A stretch of DNA of 64,000 nucleotides from Pseudomonas maumuensis (GCF_019139675.1 NZ_CP077077.1:2294001-2358000); one strand, 5' to 3'. Positions 18,264 to 27,558 are shown, counted from the first letter of the stretch. Numbers and translations are program-made. Notes: generated by a model from the sequence alone, not told the origin.

Positions 18264-18823
18264 AGGTCGTTGCCCTGGTGCTGGCGGCCGGGCAGGGCGC
18301 GCGCTTCGGCGCGGACAAGCGCCAGGCCCTGATGGCCGATGGGCGCAGCCTGCTGCAGCACAGCGTCGAGCGCGCCCTGGCGGTGTTCGACGAGGTACGC
18401 GTGGTGCTGCGCGCAGGCGAGCGGGCCGAGGATCTTGGATTGCCGTCGGCCTGCCGGGTCGTCCACAGCCCCGAGGCAGGCCTGGGCATGGGCCATAGCC
18501 TGGCGGCCGGCGCGGCGTCGCTGGGTGACAGTGAAGCGCAGGCGGTCGCTATCCTGCTCGGCGACATGCCGTGGATCGGGGCGGCGACCTTCCGTCGTCT
18601 GCTCGCATCGGCGGCGCCCTCGGTCATCGTGGTGCCGCGTCATCAGGGGCAGAACGGCCACCCGGTGGTGTTCGGCCGGGATTACTGGGCCGAGCTTGGC
18701 CAGTTGTCCGGTGATGAAGGCGCGCGCTCGGTGCTGCGGCGGCATGTGAACAGCGTTTTGCTCCTGGAACTGCAGGACAGCGGTGTGCTGCGCGACGTCG
18801 ATACGCCCTCGGCGCTCGGCTAG
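18260..18823 (+). CDS. MobA/MocA-like nucleotidyltransferase for Mo-cofactor
   Basis: This 187-residue protein has the NTP-transferase start [20 protein letters not shown], the GMGHSLAAG loop and a LLGDMPWI metal-binding site. It resembles cytidylyltransferases that make the MCD form of molybdopterin used by xanthine-dehydrogenase-type enzymes. It starts with GTG overlapping the XdhC stop. It completes the hydroxylase operon as the cofactor-tailoring enzyme; CTP versus GTP use cannot be read with certainty. Confidence 0.88.
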   Translation: MKVVALVLAAGQGARFGADKRQALMADGRSLLQHSVERALAVFDEVRVVLRAGERAEDLGLPSACRVVHSPEAGLGMGHSLAAGAASLGDSEAQAVAILLGDMPWIGAATFRRLLASAAPSVIVVPRHQGQNGHPVVFGRDYWAELGQLSGDEGARSVLRRHVNSVLLLELQDSGVLRDVDTPSALG

Positions 18824-18942
18824 ACTGCCCTGGGGCCGCCCCGTCACCGACGCCGCCATTGAGGGAAAACCCTCATTGCCGCTCATCCGGCGGCCTCCTA
18901 GCATGGATCCGGTTACCTACCCCAGGCCACAGGAGCACTACC

Positions 18943-19797
18943 ATGACCAGCCCCAACGACGACAAACGCCCAACGCCCGACGCGGCCGAGGACAACGCCT
19001 TCTTCCCTTCGCCGTATTCCCTCAGCCAGTTCACCTCGCGCAAGTCCGACCTCAGCGGCGCCGACTATCCCGACGCTTACCGCGGCGGACGCTGGAAGGT
19101 CTTGCTGATCGGCGCCGACGAGCGCTACCTGCTCACCGACAACGGCACGCTGTTCTCCACCGGCAACCACCCGGTGGAAACCCTGCTGCCGATGTACCAC
19201 CTCGACAAGGCCGGTTTCGCCTTCGACGTCGCGACCCTGTCGGGCAACCCGGTCAAGTTCGAATACTGGGCCATGCCCGGCGAGGACACCGAGGTGCTGG
19301 GCCTGTTCGATCGCTACAAACCAGCGTTCAAGCAGCCGCGCAAGCTCGCCGATGTGCTGGAACAGGCCCTGGGTGAGGACTCGGACTATATCGGTGTGTT
19401 CATCCCGGGCGGCCACGGCGCGCTGATCGGCCTGCCGGAAAGCGAGGAAGTCGGGCGAGTGCTGAAATGGGCGGCGGAACACGACAAGTTCGTCATCACC
19501 CTATGCCACGGCCCGGCGGCGCTGCTGGCCGGCGACAAGCTCTACGACGGCTACAAGATCTGCGCCTTCCCTGACGATCTGGATGCCAAGACCCCGGACA
19601 TCGGCTACATGCCCGGCCACCTGACCTGGAAGTTCGGCGAACGCCTGCAGGCCCAGGGCGTCGAGATCATCAACGAGGGTATCTCCGGTGCCGTCCACCA
19701 GGACCGCAAGCTGCTCACCGGTGACAGTCCGTTGGCCGGCAATGCCCTGGGCAAGCTGGCCGCCTCGGCGTTGCTCAAGGCAGTCAACGGCGGATGA
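18943..19797 (+). CDS. hchA: Protein deglycase/glyoxalase III and holdase HchA (Hsp31)
   Basis: This 284-residue protein of the DJ-1/PfpI superfamily carries the nucleophile motif [11 protein letters not shown] (Cys near residue 187), [10 protein letters not shown], and the Hsp31-type N-terminal extension [15 protein letters not shown]. It converts methylglyoxal to D-lactate and acts as a stress chaperone. The ATG at 18943 follows AGGAG, and its length fits the family. The stop overlaps the ATG of a LuxR-type regulator gene, so the two are translationally coupled. Confidence 0.93.
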   Translation: MTSPNDDKRPTPDAAEDNAFFPSPYSLSQFTSRKSDLSGADYPDAYRGGRWKVLLIGADERYLLTDNGTLFSTGNHPVETLLPMYHLDKAGFAFDVATLSGNPVKFEYWAMPGEDTEVLGLFDRYKPAFKQPRKLADVLEQALGEDSDYIGVFIPGGHGALIGLPESEEVGRVLKWAAEHDKFVITLCHGPAALLAGDKLYDGYKICAFPDDLDAKTPDIGYMPGHLTWKFGERLQAQGVEIINEGISGAVHQDRKLLTGDSPLAGNALGKLAASALLKAVNGG

Positions 19798-20504
19798 GGG
19801 ACCAGCCGTTCGATCAGCTGGTGCAAGCCGTTCAGCGGATCGCGCAGGCCACCGATCTCGCGGATATCCAGTCGGCCGTGCGCAATGTCGCGCGGCCGCT
19901 GGGCTATGACCGTTTCGTGCTGTTCAGCGCCAGCGCTGCGCGGGATGAGGTGGTCGAGCGTATCCATTGGGTGGAGGGGGACTGGTTCGGCGATGGCCAG
20001 GCGGTCGACGCCCAGACCTACGTGCGCCACTGTCCGGTGACCCGTCACCTACTGGCGGCACGCGAGCCGTTCTTCTGGAGCAAGCGGCTGGACGATGGCA
20101 ACGAGCGTTACCGCGTGGTACGAACGCCGAGCGGGCCGGGTATCCACGGCTTGCAGGTGCCGGTGTTCGGTCCCGCAGGCCTGGAGGGCGCCATGAGTTT
20201 CGGTGGCGCGCAGGTCGTGGCGACACCTGCCGCACGGCTGGCTCTGACGCTGCTGGCCCAGGCCGCGTTCGCGGGTGCTCGGCGGTTGCTGGAAGCGCCC
20301 AGCGGCCAGGGGCGTTTGTCCGAGCGTGAGCGCCAGGTCCTGGCCTGGACCGCCGCCGGGCAGCGCCAGGCCGATATCGCCGCCACCCTCGGACTGTCGC
20401 TGCGCACGGTGGAAAACCACCTGCGCGCCGCCCGCCGGCGTCTGGGGGTGAGCACCACCGCCCAGGCGATCAGGATCGCCCTGGGCAGCGGTGCGCTCGA
20501 CTGA
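19794..20504 (+). CDS. LuxR-type solo regulator coupled to hchA
   Basis: This 236-residue protein has an N-terminal autoinducer-binding-like domain (residues 15-160) and a C-terminal LuxR helix-turn-helix ([20 protein letters not shown] to [16 protein letters not shown]). In the ligand pocket the usual Asp-Pro pair is replaced by Cys80-Pro81 within [11 protein letters not shown], and no luxI-like gene is near. It is therefore a solo that may bind something other than an acyl-homoserine lactone. Coupling to hchA suggests it responds to carbonyl stress or controls hchA; this is inference. Confidence 0.85.
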   Translation: MRDQPFDQLVQAVQRIAQATDLADIQSAVRNVARPLGYDRFVLFSASAARDEVVERIHWVEGDWFGDGQAVDAQTYVRHCPVTRHLLAAREPFFWSKRLDDGNERYRVVRTPSGPGIHGLQVPVFGPAGLEGAMSFGGAQVVATPAARLALTLLAQAAFAGARRLLEAPSGQGRLSERERQVLAWTAAGQRQADIAATLGLSLRTVENHLRAARRRLGVSTTAQAIRIALGSGALD

Positions 20505-20505
20505 C

Positions 20506-21522
20506 TCAGCCTTTGTGCGCGACGTTCAGCACCACCTTGCCGATATGCCGTCCAGACTCCATCAATTCATGGGCCTGGCTGGCCGCGGCCAGCGGGAAGG
20601 TGGCGTGGATCAGCGGCTTGACCGCGCCGCTGCGTACGTGGGGCCAGGCCTTGGCCTGCAGCTCGCCGAGGATCGCCGCCTTGTCGTCGGCGCTGCGCGC
20701 GCGCAGGGTCGAGCCGATATGGGTCAGGCGCTTGGTCAACAGCGGGAACAGGTCGACCTCGGTGGCCGGGCCCTTGACCACGCCGATCTGCACGATGCGT
20801 CCGTCCATGGCGGCGGCCCTGAAGTTCCGCGCCACGTAGTCGCCGGCGATGATGTCGACGATCACATCCACGCCCTTGCCATCGGTGTGCGCCATGACTT
20901 GCTCGACGAAGTCCTCGCGGGTGTAGTCGATGGCCACGTCGGCGCCAAGTTCGAGGCTTGCGGCCTGTTGCCCGGCGCCATTGACCGTGGTGAAGATCTT
21001 CGCCGCGCCGAAGGCCCGGGCCAGCTGCGTCGCGGTAGTGCCGATGCCCGACGCGCCACCATGGATCAGCACGCTTTCACCGGCCTTGAAGCCGCCGCGC
21101 TGGAACAGGTTGACCCACACGGTCATGAAGGTTTCCGGCAGCGCCGCACCCTCGACCATCGACAGGTTTTCCGGCAGGTGCGCGGTGGTGCGTTCGTCGG
21201 CCACGGCGTACTCGGCATAACCACCGCCCTGGACCAGGGCGATCACGGCATCGCCGAGGGCAAAGTGACGGACGTGCTCGCCGATGGCCACCACCTTGCC
21301 GGCGATCTCCAGGCCCGGGATGGCCGGCGCGCCGGCGGGTGGATCGTACAGGCCCTTGCGCTGCAGCAGGTCGGGGCCGTTGACGCCAGCGGCATGCACC
21401 TGCACCAGCACTTCGCGCGGGCCTGGCTGGGGCGTGGCATGGCTGGCGACCTGCAGGACCTCGGGGCCGCCTGGCCGGGTGATGTCGATGGCGTTCATTT
21501 GGCTGGGGATGATGTGACGCAT
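20506..21522 (-). CDS. Zinc-independent quinone oxidoreductase (NADPH:quinone reductase, MDR family)
   Basis: This 338-residue medium-chain dehydrogenase has the GroES-like N-terminal domain (NGPDLLQRKGLYDPPAGAP) and a Rossmann domain with GGASGIGTTATQLARAFGA. It lacks the structural and catalytic zinc cysteines of alcohol dehydrogenases, which fits the quinone oxidoreductase (Qor/PIG3) branch. The start at 21522 is preceded by AGAGG; a longer frame from 21537 lacks a site. It ends one base from the LuxR gene stop, so the two converge. The partner LysR gene downstream on the map is divergent and may regulate it. Confidence 0.88.
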   Translation of the reverse strand: MRHIIPSQMNAIDITRPGGPEVLQVASHATPQPGPREVLVQVHAAGVNGPDLLQRKGLYDPPAGAPAIPGLEIAGKVVAIGEHVRHFALGDAVIALVQGGGYAEYAVADERTTAHLPENLSMVEGAALPETFMTVWVNLFQRGGFKAGESVLIHGGASGIGTTATQLARAFGAAKIFTTVNGAGQQAASLELGADVAIDYTREDFVEQVMAHTDGKGVDVIVDIIAGDYVARNFRAAAMDGRIVQIGVVKGPATEVDLFPLLTKRLTHIGSTLRARSADDKAAILGELQAKAWPHVRSGAVKPLIHATFPLAAASQAHELMESGRHIGKVVLNVAHKG

Positions 21523-21694
21523 GAAGACCTCTGTCATTCTGAAGAAAGGCCGTGTCGGCCCGTTGCGTCACAGGGTATGCAAGCCGGGTTGCCCGGTCGC
21601 GCGGCGATTTTGCGACGCACCTTTGCAGATTTTCTTCAGCCTGCCGCATCCCTGCGAATTGTTGTGGGAAGCGGTTTTGTGTTGCCTGTGCTGG

Positions 21695-21766
21695 CCTCAT
21701 CGCTGGCAAGCCAGCTCCCACAATGTACAGGTGATCCCTGTGGGAGCTGGCTTGCCAGCGATGGGG
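21695..21766. repeat. REP/BIME inverted repeat
   Basis: CATCGCTGGCAAGCCAGCTC and GAGCTGGCTTGCCAGCGATG form a long perfect inverted repeat with a loop containing TGTACAGG. This is the classical P. putida REP sequence. It lies in the divergent gap between the oxidoreductase and the LysR gene, 30 nt before the latter. Confidence 0.85.
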
Positions 21767-21796
21767 CGCAGCGCGCCCCCAATCAGGAGTGGACCA

Positions 21797-22681
21797 ATGA
21801 ACTGGGATGATGCCCGCATGCTGCTGGCCTTGAGCCGCGAACAGACCCTGCGCCGCGCCGCCCGGGTGCTGCGGGTCGACCAGGCCACGGTGGGCCGGCG
21901 GGTGGCGGCGCTGGAGGCGGACCTGGGCTCGACCTTGTTCCTGCGCACGCCGGCCGGCTACCAGTTGACCGCCATCGGTGAAGTGGCCGTGGAAATGGCG
22001 CAGAAGATGGAACAGGCGGCCCTGGAACTGGCCCGCCGAACCCGCGGCGCGGACAACGAGGAGGCCGGCGAGGTGCGCATCGCCACCACCGACTCCCTGG
22101 CCCTGGAGTTTGTCATTCCCGCGCTGCGGCAGGTACACGAGACCCATCCCGAGGTGCGCGTGGTGCTCAGCGGCAGCTCGGAGATCGTCAATCTGTCGCA
22201 ACGCGAAACCGACATCGCCATCCGCAACCAGCGCCCGGACAGCCCCGACCTGGTGCTGCGCAAGCTGGCCAGCTGGCAGATGGGCCTGTTCGCCTCGGCG
22301 GATTACCTGGCGCGGCGGGGCGTGCCGGAGGAGGGTAGCTTCGCCGGCCACGACCTGGTGGTGTACGAGCCGTACTGGCGCGACCGCGCCGAACCGACCC
22401 TGGTGGACGTGCCCATGGGCGAGGGGCGGGTGGTGATGGCGGCCAACGCCAGCATGATGCTGCGCCGTGGCATCGCCGAAGGCCTGGGCCTGGGGGAGAT
22501 CCCGGTGGAGTTGGGGCAGCGTGACGGCTTGCGGCGGGTCTGGCCACAGCGTACGCGCAGCCAACCCTACGAGGTGTGGATGGTCACTCACCAGGACTTG
22601 CGCCACACGGCGCGGGTGCGCGCGGTGATCGAGCAGTTGGTAAGGGCGTTTGCGGTTGAGGTGCCAGGTGCTCGTCGCTGA
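21797..22681 (+). CDS. LysR-family transcriptional regulator
   Basis: This 294-residue regulator has an N-terminal winged helix (MNWDDARMLLALSREQTLRR then AARVLRVDQATVGRRVAALE) and a C-terminal periplasmic-binding-like effector domain. The ATG at 21797 follows CAGGAGTGGACCA. It is divergent from the quinone oxidoreductase gene. A decayed peroxiredoxin gene converges on its 3' end. A peroxide- or electrophile-responsive role is possible but not shown. The DNA-binding part resembles LysR proteins that begin M-W-D/N-DLR. Confidence 0.88.
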   Translation: MNWDDARMLLALSREQTLRRAARVLRVDQATVGRRVAALEADLGSTLFLRTPAGYQLTAIGEVAVEMAQKMEQAALELARRTRGADNEEAGEVRIATTDSLALEFVIPALRQVHETHPEVRVVLSGSSEIVNLSQRETDIAIRNQRPDSPDLVLRKLASWQMGLFASADYLARRGVPEEGSFAGHDLVVYEPYWRDRAEPTLVDVPMGEGRVVMAANASMMLRRGIAEGLGLGEIPVELGQRDGLRRVWPQRTRSQPYEVWMVTHQDLRHTARVRAVIEQLVRAFAVEVPGARR

Positions 22682-22905
22682 GCATCGGGAATGTCAGTTG
22701 CAGGCGTGCGACAAGTTCCTGTTGGTAGGTACTGCTCTGCGTAGACAGGCCATAGATTCGGTAGCCCCAGGCAAGGAACGATTCCGCCAACGCTTTATAG
22801 CCCAGCGTTTGCGGGGTGCAGCCGCGCGCTCCGGCGATTTCGTTTCAGTTGTCTGCAAGCGGAGGTTTGCCGGGTCGTCCGGTGCGTGAGTTCGTTGATA
22901 ATCAT
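22650..22905 (-). pseudogene. Decayed peroxiredoxin (AhpC/TSA-type) remnant
   Basis: The minus strand reads ARGCTPQTLGYKALAESFLA, then WGYRIYGLSTQSSTYQQELV and ARLQLTFPMLSDEHL, which is the core of a redoxin whose intact relatives have GARGCTPQTC and YGLSTQ...LSD. The resolving Cys of CTPQTC is Leu here. In-frame before it lies TGRPGKPPLADN followed by a stop, so the N-terminal part is out of use, and the C-terminal half is lost after DEHL. No intact frame or start covers it. It converges with and overlaps the end of the LysR gene. Confidence 0.65.
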
Positions 22906-23175
22906 CATTCCAAGCCTCCGTGCTGTTTCAACCAAGTATGGCTGCGAGCACATTTTTTTCCTGTCCGTTCGCAGCAGCCCGTCGCCAAATCGGTTTTCGG
23001 GATTTTTTGTTCAAGCCCCGAACATTCATCCATCTTCACAGGACCTTGATAATCGCTGGAAGGAATGTTGACAGTCCCTCGCTAGAGTTTACCCCAGTTG
23101 CAATACGCCTTTCGGCGCCCCGGCGCCGGTGTATTTCGCACGCCTGTCGAAACCTTTATCCAACGAGTCGTGAGC

Positions 23176-23997
23176 ATGTTCAAAACAACCTCCCTGCGCA
23201 ACGTACTGGGTGCCTCATTCGCCCTCAATCTGGCCGTCGCCTCCACCGAGGCCAGCGCTCAGGAGCAGTCCGCGCTGGACACCCTCTGGGGCGACGAGAC
23301 CCAGGTCAGCGCAGGCTTCGCCCTGCACACCGCGCCGCGCTACATGGGCGCGAAGGGCCGCCAGGGGCATTTACTGCCCTCGGTGTCGATCCAGCGCGGC
23401 ATCTTTTTCGCCGACAGCCTTGGCGGGGTGGGCGTCCAGCATCAGTTCGACAATGGCTTCAGCGCCAGCCTGGCGCTGGGCTATGACTTCGGCCGTGCCG
23501 ACGGTGACAGCAAGTACCGCAACGGGGGGGACCAGCTGAAGGGTATGGGCGAGGTGGGCGGCGCGACGGTTGTCGACATCAACCTCGCCCAGCAGGTCCT
23601 GCCCTGGTTGGCGCTCACCGCCGAGGCCGAACTGCGGACCGGTGGCTACAAACGCGGCAACCGCTATCAGTTCGGCCTGCTGAGCACGCTCCACCACAGC
23701 AATGCCGACACGGTGACGCTGGGCTTCAATGCCCATGCCGGGCAGGCGAAGTACAACCAGACCTACTTCGGTGTCACCGGCCAGCAAAGCGACAACACCG
23801 CGTTCGATCCATACAAGGCCGACAAAGGCATCTATGCCTATTCGAGCGAGCTGTCATGGATGCATCGGTTCGACCCGCACTGGTCGACCATCGCCAGCGT
23901 GAATGTCATGCATTACACCGACCAGGTCCGCGAAAGCCCGATCGTCCGCCAGGACACGCCAGTCACATCCACCGTCGGGGTGCAGTACAGCTTCTGA
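23176..23997 (+). CDS. MipA/OmpV-family outer membrane protein
   Basis: This 273-residue protein has a Sec signal peptide (MFKTTSLRNVLGASFALNLA, cleaved near Ala29 in EASAQ). It then has amphipathic beta strands and ends in the outer-membrane signature VQYSF with C-terminal Phe. Stretches such as APRYMGAKGRQGHLLPSVSI are typical of MipA/OmpV proteins, which scaffold murein enzymes or act as porins. The ATG at 23176 was chosen for the signal; the frame is open upstream. The leader before it is AT-richer than the surroundings and probably holds the promoter. Confidence 0.85.
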   Translation: MFKTTSLRNVLGASFALNLAVASTEASAQEQSALDTLWGDETQVSAGFALHTAPRYMGAKGRQGHLLPSVSIQRGIFFADSLGGVGVQHQFDNGFSASLALGYDFGRADGDSKYRNGGDQLKGMGEVGGATVVDINLAQQVLPWLALTAEAELRTGGYKRGNRYQFGLLSTLHHSNADTVTLGFNAHAGQAKYNQTYFGVTGQQSDNTAFDPYKADKGIYAYSSELSWMHRFDPHWSTIASVNVMHYTDQVRESPIVRQDTPVTSTVGVQYSF

Positions 23998-24015
23998 CAC
24001 CGGATGGGCCTGCCG

Positions 24016-24489
24016 TCAGCCAGCAGCGACCGGGGCGCTGAAAGCGTCCTCGATGAAGGCTTCGAGCGCCTGCGCCTCGATGATCTCGATCGAGAAATGC
24101 CCGAAACGCTTCGGCAACCAGATGATGCGGGCCCCGGCGGGCGATTGCAGGTGCTCGCGTGCCAGTGGCTTGCCGTTCTCGTCCTCGGGCTGGATGCCGT
24201 TGGCCGTCAGCTGGTCATAGGCCTGCTCGATGTCCGGCGTGGAGTAGCAGTGGCGGTAGATCATGCCTTCGCCCTGGGTATCGAGCAGGTCTTTCAGGTT
24301 ACCCGCCAACGGCTGGACCAACATGAAGCGCTCCTGGCCGACTCGGGCGATTGCATAGTGGACATGCAGCCCGCCGCGTTCCCAGACGAGCGTTCTGGAA
24401 ATGTCGGCGCCCAGCACCTGCGCGTAATAGCTACAGGCGGCGTGCAGATCGGCGACCAGCACATCAACGTGGCTGAACTTGAGGTCCAT
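24016..24489 (-). CDS. VOC-superfamily (glyoxalase-like) protein
   Basis: This 157-residue protein starts MDLKFSHVDVLVADLHAACS and shows a beta-alpha-beta-beta-beta repeat with likely metal ligands His8 and the Glu in FSIEIIE near the C-terminus. Such folds serve in epimerases, lactoylglutathione lyases and dioxygenases; the substrate cannot be read. It converges on the MipA gene with an 18-bp gap. A DUF2986-type gene lies upstream on the same strand. Confidence 0.8.
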   Translation of the reverse strand: MDLKFSHVDVLVADLHAACSYYAQVLGADISRTLVWERGGLHVHYAIARVGQERFMLVQPLAGNLKDLLDTQGEGMIYRHCYSTPDIEQAYDQLTANGIQPEDENGKPLAREHLQSPAGARIIWLPKRFGHFSIEIIEAQALEAFIEDAFSAPVAAG

Positions 24490-24514
24490 CGCATTGCTCC
24501 CTCGTGCGAAAGGT

Positions 24515-24694
24515 TCAGGGCTGTGCCGGCGCGACGTCGCTCACCGAATCTGCTTCGGGCTGGCCGGCCTCGGCCGCCAGTTTCAACCGGTCGGCCTTGG
24601 AGATGTAGGGGTTCCGGTTTTTCGGCGCCAACTTGGCGCTGGCCTTCTTGGCGTGGGCTTTCAACAGCTGGTTGATCTTTTTACGACGGTTCAT
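24515..24694 (-). CDS. Small basic protein, DUF2986-like
   Basis: This 59-residue protein starts MNRRKKINQLLKAHAKKASA and continues KLAPKNRNPYISKADRLKLA. It is strongly basic in the first half and acidic at the end. The MNRRKKINQ..K..AKKA..K pattern fits the small DUF2986 family found in gamma-proteobacteria. The function is unknown; binding to nucleic acid is a guess from its charge. The ATG at 24694 was chosen over an upstream start that adds an unrelated stretch. Confidence 0.75.
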   Translation of the reverse strand: MNRRKKINQLLKAHAKKASAKLAPKNRNPYISKADRLKLAAEAGQPEADSVSDVAPAQP

Positions 24695-24806
24695 GTTGTT
24701 CCACTTGATTGACGCTGGATGCTGCCGCAGGGGCGAACGATACAGCAAACCGCCACTGACGAATCGTCATATTCGCGCTACACCATCACCTGACCGGTTT
24801 AACCGA

Positions 24807-24829
24807 GCGACAGGCACGGAGCCTGTCGC
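24807..24829. other. Perfect hairpin in the RNase gene leader
   Basis: GCGACAGGC and GCCTGTCGC form a perfect nine-base-pair stem around ACGGA. It lies eight bases before the AAGGAGG ribosome binding site of the RNase gene. It might stop transcription from upstream or shape the leader; there is no T run. Confidence 0.5.
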
Positions 24830-24848
24830 ACCCGACAAGGAGGTCATC

Positions 24849-25619
24849 ATGCAATGGACACCACAATCTGCAACCTACCTGAAAGCGCTGCTCTTTGGCT
24901 GCCTGGCCGCCGCCGCCTCACCCACCTTCGCCGAGCAGATCTGCGTGTTGCCCGACAACGTCGAGCCTGCGCCGGCCCGCCCGGTGGATTACGTCAACAA
25001 GGGCCTGCCTACCGATTACCTGGCCCTGGTGCTGTCTTGGTCGCCGGAGCATTGTGAAGCCCAGCGCAACAAGCCCAAGGCGCAACGCGAAAAGCATGCC
25101 TTCCAGTGCTTCTCGGGCAATCGTTTCGAATGGGTGGTGCACGGCCTGTGGCCGCAAAATGGCTACGCCAGGTCCAACCAGGATCATCCGCGCAACTGCC
25201 AGACAGTCGGTTCGCTACCGGCGCCCTTGGTCAGGCAGCACCTGTGCATGATGCCCGGGCCGGACCTGATGCAGAACGAATGGCAAGCCCACGGCACCTG
25301 CGGCTGGTCGTCGCCGGAGCGTTACTTTGCCGATATCCAGCGAGTCTACGACTCGCTGCATCGGCCTACTCTGCAAGAAATGCTCGACAGCGAAGCGGGC
25401 CCCAACCAGTTGGTGGACGCCAGGGTGAGCGACATCAAGCAGGCGTTCCTGGCCCATAACCCCGCGCTGCCTGCGCAGAGCCTGCGGGTATCGGTGGGTT
25501 CGGGCAACCGCCTGAAAGAGCTCTGGGTCTGTCTGGACAAACAGCTCGGCCCAATGCCGTGCCCAGCCGGCGGGACTCCCGACAACCAGCAGATCAAGGT
25601 CCGCACACCCAACCAGTAA
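24849..25619 (+). CDS. RNase T2 family ribonuclease (RNase I-like), secreted
   Basis: This 256-residue periplasmic endoribonuclease has a signal peptide ending near SPTFAEQ. Both active-site segments are intact: FEWVVHGLWPQ (first His) and NEWQAHGTCGW (Glu and second His). Six or more cysteines can form disulfides. It cleaves single-stranded RNA to 2',3'-cyclic phosphates. The start at 24849 has an excellent AAGGAGG six bases upstream. It stands first on the plus strand before the PLD-fold gene, 23 bp away, so the two may be cotranscribed. Confidence 0.93.
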   Translation: MQWTPQSATYLKALLFGCLAAAASPTFAEQICVLPDNVEPAPARPVDYVNKGLPTDYLALVLSWSPEHCEAQRNKPKAQREKHAFQCFSGNRFEWVVHGLWPQNGYARSNQDHPRNCQTVGSLPAPLVRQHLCMMPGPDLMQNEWQAHGTCGWSSPERYFADIQRVYDSLHRPTLQEMLDSEAGPNQLVDARVSDIKQAFLAHNPALPAQSLRVSVGSGNRLKELWVCLDKQLGPMPCPAGGTPDNQQIKVRTPNQ

Positions 25620-25642
25620 CCTTTCTGCAAGGAGCGCCTCCC

Positions 25643-27331
25643 ATGCGAGCATCCGCCACGGGTGACTACCTACGCATACGCGCCATCGCCGGCACCCATG
25701 TGGTGGTGCTGGCCTGGGACTTCGTCACGCCACCGAGCCTTGCAACGCTGGTCGGCGAGCAGAACCTGCTGGGCTTTGCCGTGCAGCGCAAGCAGTTCGA
25801 CGCGGCCGGCCAGGTGCGTACCCGCTACTACCTGCGTGGTTTGAAACGCTTCGCAGACAAGGACAAGGGGCTGCCCCCGGGCACGCGGGTGCCGACCAGC
25901 GAGCACCCCATCCAGAGTTTCCAGTGGGCGGACTACACCGCCACTGCCGAAGGCGACTACGAATATGCGGTGCAACCGGTGTTCGGCGAGCCGAAGAACC
26001 TGCGTGTCGATGACGCGTTGGGGGTGGCCGTGCGGGTGCGCTGCGAAAGCACGGCGGCAGCAGGCGCGGGCGTGCGCCACGACGTGTACTTCAACAGTGG
26101 CGTGATCGGCTCCCAGGCCTATGCCCGGGAGTTCGACAACGTCGCCCCCGACCCCGACGCGCCGCAATCCGAACCGATGAGATGGCTGTCGCGAGGCTTG
26201 TACGAGGCCCTGCTTGCCTTCATCGAACGCGGTGCCAGGCCGGGCATGGGCTTGCGTGCGGCGTTCTACGAGTTCCATTACCTGCCGGTCGCCCAGGCGC
26301 TGAGCGCCGCCGCGCGGCAGGGCGACGTGCAGGTGGTCTACGACGCGGCCAGCAAGTACAAGGCCGAGAACCAGGCGACCATTGCCCAGGCCGGCCTGGC
26401 CGCCCATGCTCATCCGCGTACGGTCAGCGAGGGTATCCGCCATAACAAGTTCATCGTGCTGCTCGAGTATGGCCAGCCGGTCAGTGTCTGGACCGGCTCG
26501 ACCAACATCTCGGCCGGTGGGATCTTCGGTCATTCGAATGTAGGGCATGTGGTCCACGACCCCGAGATCGCCCGGCAATACCTCGACTACTGGACACGCC
26601 TGCAACGCAACCTGACGCCGAGCAAGTTGCGCACGCCCAACGCCCAGGCCAGCCCGCTGCCGGCCTTGCCATTGCAGCCGGGTACCTATCCCGTGTTCAG
26701 CCCGCGCGAAGACAAGGACGCGCCCCAGGCGCGCAAGACCCTGCAGTGGTACGCCGACCTGGCGAGTGCGGCCAGTCAATTGGTGTGCTTCACCGCCGCG
26801 TTCGAAATCGCCGCCGAGTTCCAGGCGGTGTTCCAGGCACAGAACGATGTGCTGCGCTACGTGATCAAGGACGATCCGCTCAGGGCGACGGAAAACATCG
26901 GTACCGACGGTGACGTCATCTTCGCTGCCGGTAGCCATCTGAGCGAGGACAACGCCCTGGTCAACGCGCTGAAGGAACGCGACAACCCGCTCAACAGTAA
27001 CGATTACATCCACACCAAGTACATGCTGGTCGACCCCTTGGGCGAGCAGCCCACGGTGGTGACAGGCTCGGCGAACTTCAGCGATGCCTCCCAGGTGAAG
27101 AACGATGAGAACATGCTGGTGATCCATGGCGACACCCGGGTGGCGGACATCTACTTCGGCGAGTTCATGCGCCTGTTCGACCATCACTACGCCCGCTACC
27201 TGGCGGCAAGGTACCAGACCCGGCCCGGCAGCCAGGGCAACTACCTGAAGGAGAGGGTCGAGCAATGGCTGCCGGCGCACCTCGACCCGTCGAACTACCG
27301 CTCGAAACGTCGGCACTATTTTGTTGGCTGA
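25643..27331 (+). CDS. Phospholipase D-superfamily protein with two HKD-like motifs
   Basis: This 562-residue protein has a beta-rich N-terminal part (residues 1-150). Two PLD half-sites follow: IRHNKFIVLLEYG with VWTGSTNISAGG, and HTKYMLVDPLGEQ with VVTGSANFSDAS, each giving the H-x-K and G-S/T-x-N pattern. Such enzymes hydrolyse phosphodiesters in lipids or nucleic acid. There is no signal peptide. It follows the RNase gene by 23 bp with a GGAG site. Possible roles include a phospholipase effector or nuclease; the sequence alone does not decide. Confidence 0.82.
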   Translation: MRASATGDYLRIRAIAGTHVVVLAWDFVTPPSLATLVGEQNLLGFAVQRKQFDAAGQVRTRYYLRGLKRFADKDKGLPPGTRVPTSEHPIQSFQWADYTATAEGDYEYAVQPVFGEPKNLRVDDALGVAVRVRCESTAAAGAGVRHDVYFNSGVIGSQAYAREFDNVAPDPDAPQSEPMRWLSRGLYEALLAFIERGARPGMGLRAAFYEFHYLPVAQALSAAARQGDVQVVYDAASKYKAENQATIAQAGLAAHAHPRTVSEGIRHNKFIVLLEYGQPVSVWTGSTNISAGGIFGHSNVGHVVHDPEIARQYLDYWTRLQRNLTPSKLRTPNAQASPLPALPLQPGTYPVFSPREDKDAPQARKTLQWYADLASAASQLVCFTAAFEIAAEFQAVFQAQNDVLRYVIKDDPLRATENIGTDGDVIFAAGSHLSEDNALVNALKERDNPLNSNDYIHTKYMLVDPLGEQPTVVTGSANFSDASQVKNDENMLVIHGDTRVADIYFGEFMRLFDHHYARYLAARYQTRPGSQGNYLKERVEQWLPAHLDPSNYRSKRRHYFVG

Positions 27332-27409
27332 CAGGATTGTGCCCGGGCTGGACACCACCTTGGCGTGTAGGTTTTTTGCTTGAGGATGGGTAGGAGAAAT
27401 CAAGCGGTA

Positions 27410-27425
27410 CTGTATAAATAACCAG
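27410..27425 (+). promoter_or_regulatory. LexA (SOS) box upstream of LPMO-chitinase genes
   Basis: CTGTATAAATAACCAG fits CTG-N10-CAG and the gamma-proteobacterial consensus CTGTATATATATACAG. It is extended on both sides to TACTG/CAGTA, giving a 20-bp near-palindrome. It lies 134 nt before the LPMO start and 79 nt after the PLD gene stop, where the promoter of the next transcript should be. SOS control of the pair is inferred. Confidence 0.8.
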
Positions 27426-27558
27426 TATTCATTGGGTTTTTCCTTGCCGGTGTTCCTCCGGGCGCAAAATGGCTGCGTGGACAATAAATCCAGCTCCGTT
27501 AGTTTGAAGGCCTCTCCTTCGGAAAGGGAGAGTTCTCAAACCACATGGAGTTACAACG

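Noticed and set aside
22897..22912. Possible Fur box GATAATCATCATTC
   Set aside because: It matches only part of the 19-bp consensus and lies within the redoxin remnant, with no iron gene next to it.
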